From positions 1 through 10,032 of the forward strand of contig JADGNT010000110.1 in assembly GCA_017883345.1 (NCBI GenBank): a stretch of 10,032 bases of DNA. The letters run 5' to 3'. The translations under genes and the position numbers were made by a program. This stretch comes from Candidatus Solibacter sp. (lineage in GTDB: Bacteria > Acidobacteriota > Terriglobia > Bryobacterales > Bryobacteraceae). Every line of letters begins with the position of its first letter. The stretch's first letter is position 1. The notes beneath the pieces were generated by a model that worked only from the letters and a program-made list of their open reading frames with translations, was not told where the DNA came from and made no database searches. Shown in pieces: positions 7,840 through 10,032 of this stretch.

Positions 7840-7934
7840 ACCCTGGCTATCGTGAGCAGCCGCGAAGACATGAACACGGCGATCACCCTCGAAAAACGCC
7901 GCAGGGTTTAGAAAGGCCGATAGCTGTCATCGCC

Positions 7935-8197
7935 CTACTGCAAGTGCTTCACCACGGGTTCGGGCGCGGGGGCGGATTGGTCGCCGGTCAACCAATCCAG
8001 CCGTTGCTTGACTTCTTCGGGGCGGGCCTGGCCGAGGATGCGGGCTACCACGCGGTCTTCGGCGTCGAGGAAGGCGGTAGCCGGCGCAGCGCCTGGACCT
8101 TCTGGCCGTTGGCATCGCGCAACGTGAGGGCGGCTTTGGGCGCGTCGGCGCACGGCGCCAGCACCGATACCAGCGCCGTCAGGGGAACCAGCCGCAC
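7935..8197 (-). pseudogene. Broken TlpA-like thioredoxin gene lacking its catalytic core
   Basis: The start appears to be a GTG at 8197 that overlaps the upstream stop by one base (TAGTG), with GGAGA just before it. The translation is a signal peptide, VRLVPLTALVSVLAPCADAP, followed by ALTLRDANGQKV, the usual opening strand of a TlpA/AhpC-like thioredoxin fold. Near 8085-8102 the frame must shift by one to continue as PATAFLDAEDRVVARILG, then a helix ARPEEVKQRLDWLTG, which is the closing strand and helix of that fold. The middle, including the CxxC active site, is missing. The product would have been a periplasmic thiol-disulfide or peroxide-type protein. The family call rests on two short segments recognised by eye. 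The missing core cannot be explained by a single sequencing error. Confidence 0.5.
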
Positions 8198-8590
8198 TAT
8201 TTCTCCGTGTGCCCCTTGGCAGGCAGGCGGCAGGTGTAGCTCCGCAGCCAAACGTAATCGGCGAACGCGGCGTGGCCATGCGTGCCGAGTATCTTGTCGG
8301 GAACGCCGCGGGTGCGGTCGCGGAAGGCCTGCCGCTGAAGAATCATGCCCCACGCCGCTACCGGGTTGGATGGAGTAGTCCGCCGTGACCACGCTCGGCG
8401 TGGTTGCCGTAGCCGTGGTGAGCACGTTGTCCTTGCCGGCGGGCGACTGCACACCGCAGCCGGCGCTGAGGCTGCCGCGTCCGGCGCGGCGCGGATTCCA
8501 GAGCCAGCCCTGCGCCACCAGAGCGCTATCGCCAAGTCCCGCGGCGTGGGTGGTGGCGAAGGAGTTAGTTGTTCGAGCGGCGGCTAGCAC
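8197..8590 (-). pseudogene. Truncated, frameshifted outer-membrane transporter-like gene
   Basis: One minus-strand frame reads THAAGLGDSALVAQGWLWNP, then GCGVQSPAGKDNV, then TADYSIQPGSGV. Near 8350-8358 the reading moves to another frame as WGMILQRQAF and ends PAKGHTEK-stop at 8199-8197. The combination of GLGD, GVQ-P-GKDNV, D-SIQPG and WG-hydrophobic resembles a family of outer-membrane transporter-like beta-barrel proteins I recall from Acidobacteriota; this is recall and was not searched. The N-terminal signal peptide and opening strands are absent and the barrel end is missing, so it is an internal fragment. It sits directly before the thioredoxin-like remnant with a one-base stop/start overlap, as if the two were once an operon. 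An uninterrupted 191-residue frame at 8045-8620 runs across both remnants only by chance. Confidence 0.45.
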
Positions 8591-8659
8591 GTGGCGGGGA
8601 AACGTGTTGTGCCTTGGCAATTCCGGAACGGGGCGTCAAGAGGTCATGGCGCGGGACGC

Positions 8660-8673
8660 CGGCTAGAAAGCCG
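8660..8673. repeat. Hairpin adjacent to palindrome copy 2
   Basis: CGGCT-AGAA-AGCCG forms a 5-bp stem immediately next to the 23-bp palindrome, giving two stacked hairpins about 30-60 bp beyond the stop codon of the propeller gene. Together they may end its transcript, although no long T tract is present. Confidence 0.35.
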
Positions 8674-8692
8674 TCCCCAGAGGGGACCCCAG
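8670..8692 (-). repeat. 23-bp palindromic repeat, copy 2
   Basis: This is the inverted counterpart of 1648-1670, with 21 of 23 bases identical. The core stem is GTCCCC / GGGGAC around a three-base loop. On the minus strand it lies downstream of the propeller gene and is followed by GGCTTTCTAG, so this copy could act as a weak terminator. Confidence 0.7.
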
Positions 8693-8722
8693 CCAGGATA
8701 GGCTGCCGCACCTAGCGGACAT

Positions 8723-9691
8723 CTACCTAATATCGCCGAAGTGGACGTTTTCCGGAACGCTCGGCGTGTCGAGGAGTTGCAGGGTGGTGGCAGGGCCGAG
8801 GTTGGCGGGATCGGTCCAGGAGCGGAGGGCCCAGACGAGCTTTTTGGCGGGAGTGAATTCCAGGGCCTGCACGGGCGTGTTGGCGGGGTTGACGGTGGTG
8901 CTCCATTGGTTGACCCAATTGTTGACGAGGGTGTTGCCGTTGGGGAGGCGGGTGGCGATCTGGAAGCCGTCGATCTTGTAGCCGGCGATATCGTCCTGCT
9001 TGAGTTCCCAGACCGTTTGGCCTTTGGGGTCGACTTCGACGATCAGCTTTTTGTTAGTGGTGATGAGGGTGTTGCCGTTGGGCAGGCGGCTGGCCGACCA
9101 GGGGCTCTCGATAGCGAAGGACCAGACCTCCTTGCCGTGGGAATCGTACTCGGCGACCTTCTTGTTGTCCATGTGGGCGACCAGGATGGTTCCAGCGGGA
9201 GTGAGGCGGGCGTGGCGGAAGTGGCCGTGGACGCTTTTGGGATTGCCGGTAGGGAGCGGGAACTCGCGCACGGTCTGGTTGGTGGCGATGTTGACCACGC
9301 GCAGGATGGCGGGGTCGCCGTTCTGAATGAAGACGACGTGCTTCGTGCCGATCGGTTGGGCGGTGTGGACTTCGGCGCCGGCGGGGGCGTCGTAGGACCA
9401 GAGGAGTTTCTTGTCGGGCGTGATGAGGGTGACGCCGAACTGGTGGGCGAAGAGGATGTTGCCGTTGGCGAGAAGGACGGCGTCGCTGATTTCGCCTTTG
9501 CTCGTGGCGTCGATGTAGGACCAGGCGACTTGTCCTTTTTTGACGATGAACATTTGGTGCTGTTTTTGTTCGCCGGCGTAGAAGAAATCGTGTTGGGCGA
9601 GCCCGTTGCCGGGCAACACGGCGGGGGCTAACGCTGCGTCCTGGGCGAAGAGGGGCGCGGCGAGAAGGAGGATGAGTGGTCTGGCAGTCAT
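8723..9691 (-). CDS. Secreted PQQ-like / arylsulfotransferase-like beta-propeller protein
   Basis: The 322-residue product starts with a short signal peptide, MTARPLILLLAAPLFAQ, so it should be exported to the periplasm. The mature part is built of beta-propeller repeats of the type G-N-(I/T)-L followed some residues later by D-x-x-G/K-x-x-(V/L)-W. Blade-like units include LANGN (74-78) with KKLLWSYDAP, EYDSHGKEVWSF (181-192), RLPNGNTLITT (202-212) with EVDPKGQTVWEL (219-230), and RLPNGNTLVNNW (248-259). A histidine-rich loop, VHGHFRHARL (154-163), resembles neither a clear catalytic site nor a metal site that I can assign. Relatives are annotated as PQQ-binding-like or ASST-like propellers, and enzymatic activity is unproven. 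The frame is open to 9871, but residues before the chosen ATG come from repeat-derived sequence, and the signal peptide decides the start. Confidence 0.8.
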   Translation of the reverse strand: MTARPLILLLAAPLFAQDAALAPAVLPGNGLAQHDFFYAGEQKQHQMFIVKKGQVAWSYIDATSKGEISDAVLLANGNILFAHQFGVTLITPDKKLLWSYDAPAGAEVHTAQPIGTKHVVFIQNGDPAILRVVNIATNQTVREFPLPTGNPKSVHGHFRHARLTPAGTILVAHMDNKKVAEYDSHGKEVWSFAIESPWSASRLPNGNTLITTNKKLIVEVDPKGQTVWELKQDDIAGYKIDGFQIATRLPNGNTLVNNWVNQWSTTVNPANTPVQALEFTPAKKLVWALRSWTDPANLGPATTLQLLDTPSVPENVHFGDIR

Positions 9692-9770
9692 GATCGGGTC
9701 TCGACTTAGGGTAACGCGTGGCGGAGAGAGGTAGGGCGGCGCCGGGTTTGCGTGGAGGTTGAGAGATGCT

Positions 9771-9912
9771 TCTTGACGCGGAGGCGCGGAGACGCTGAGG
9801 AAAACGCGGAGAACGCATTTGGGGGACGGGACGGGGCGGCTTCGAGGGAGGCGGGGGAAAGTCAAAGGCAAAGAGAGCGCGGAGGAAGCGGAGAAGAGAG
9901 GGGGCGGCGCCC
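9771..9912 (+). repeat. Purine-rich GCGGAG repeat tract
   Basis: The hexamer GCGGAG occurs at 9778, 9786, 9806, 9879 and 9888 in a strongly purine-biased plus strand, with spacer words such as ACGC and AAGAG. This resembles the degenerate CGCGGAGACGCGGAG-type intergenic repeats seen in several bacterial phyla, whose translations (RRRGDAEE-like) are often miscalled as proteins. The tract is degenerate rather than a clean tandem array. Confidence 0.6.
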
Positions 9913-9934
9913 ATTTGGTAGTGTCAAGAGAACG

Positions 9935-9951
9935 TCCGAGCTTCGCTCGGA
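9935..9951. repeat. Perfect 7-bp hairpin with 3-base loop
   Basis: TCCGAGC-TTC-GCTCGGA forms a compact perfect stem-loop. On the plus strand it is followed by moderately T-rich sequence (TCTGGAGTTTCTACATTTT), and on the minus strand by TTCTCTTG. It could be a weak terminator of a gene beyond the window, but it lacks a clean T tract. Confidence 0.4.
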
Positions 9952-10032
9952 TCTGGAGTTTCTACATTTTCAACCCGCGTCTGCGCCTTGATGCCGAGTT
10001 CTTCGCGTCGTGCCAGTCTTGTGCGTGCGCGG

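Larger units (their letters stand above)
7627..7926 (-). other. 99-codon open frame of unknown nature, possible gene remnant
   Basis: After a TGA at 7929-7927 the minus strand stays open for 99 codons to a TAG at 7629-7627. The only ATG is internal, at 7800, giving a 57-residue peptide that begins MTRSGLTSAQFRKSHARKLP and is basic and Gly/Arg-rich near its end (NGNRGTAPRGEKVERRL). No Shine-Dalgarno site precedes it. The upstream part reads FLNPAAFFEGDRRVHVF and AHDSQGELARTKLRP. I recognise no family. The frame starts just downstream of the broken thioredoxin-like gene, in a different frame, and the DNA also forms several hairpins. It could be a small gene, a gene fragment, or a structured repeat that happens to be open. 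Coding status is doubtful. Confidence 0.3.
9692..10032. other. Non-coding leader region at right edge
   Basis: No gene is supported. It precedes the propeller gene on the minus strand, so that promoter should lie here, yet I find no acceptable -35/-10 pair. The region contains the GCGGAG repeat tract and a hairpin at 9935-9951. The last 80 bases show nothing I can assign. Confidence 0.55.

Noticed and set aside
7803..8378. 191-codon plus-strand frame across the degenerate region
   Set aside because: It has no protein-like features, whereas the minus strand keeps recognisable family segments in several frames.
8045..8620. 191-codon minus-strand frame as one intact gene
   Set aside because: It joins segments of two different proteins; between and after them the translation turns into Arg/Pro-rich shadow sequence, so the open frame is chance.
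8741..9631. 296-codon plus-strand frame
   Set aside because: It is antisense to the propeller gene; its Gly/Val/Asp-rich repeats mirror the blade repeats on the other strand.
9692..9871. 60-residue N-terminal extension of the propeller protein
   Set aside because: It would place the clear signal peptide in the interior and is translated partly from repeat sequence.
9899..9927. Consensus TTGACA on the minus strand at 9927-9922 as a promoter -35
   Set aside because: The bases 17 bp downstream are GC-rich (GCCCCT-like) with no -10 element, so it is probably a chance match.

Overview
The window looks like chromosomal DNA from a GC-rich member of the Acidobacteriota, most like the Bryobacterales/Solibacter group. 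This is inferred from the very large Oar-like outer-membrane receptor with an N-terminal carboxypeptidase-regulatory domain, a type strongly expanded in that phylum, and from the general style of the secreted proteins. No rRNA, tRNA, CRISPR array, integrase or complete insertion sequence was seen. Every gene I accept lies on the minus strand, so the window is best read from its right end to its left. The long plus-strand frames are antisense shadows of these genes.

In transcription order: (1) 10032-9692 is a non-coding leader with a purine-rich GCGGAG repeat tract. (2) 9691-8723 encodes a secreted beta-propeller protein of the PQQ/arylsulfotransferase-like kind. (3) 8722-7312 is a degenerate stretch of about 1.4 kb. 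It holds tandem hairpins, a copy of a 23-bp palindromic repeat, the broken remains of a gene pair (an outer-membrane transporter-like protein, then a TlpA-like thioredoxin that has lost its catalytic core), and a hairpin-rich segment with a 99-codon open frame of unknown nature. (4) 7311-2014 carries three intact genes: an APC-superfamily amino acid/amine permease, the 988-residue Oar-like TonB-dependent receptor, and an HpcH/HpaI-family aldolase with all of its expected active-site residues. (5) 2013-1561 is an intergenic gap holding the second, inverted copy of the 23-bp palindrome. (6) 1560-1 carries a NarX/DesK-type sensor histidine kinase that overlaps by 8 bases the start of a NarL/FixJ-type response regulator, which runs off the left edge.

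The permease, receptor and aldolase are spaced 132 and 84 bp apart in one direction, and could act as an outer-membrane capture, inner-membrane import and carbon-carbon cleavage set. However, the receptor has its own extended -10 promoter and the aldolase a strong Shine-Dalgarno site, so a single operon is not proven. The kinase-regulator pair is a self-contained operon and its link to the transport genes is only positional. I see no convincing new defence or mobile system. The most interesting parts are the decayed gene pair, the inverted palindromic repeats, and the structured segment at 7600-7930.
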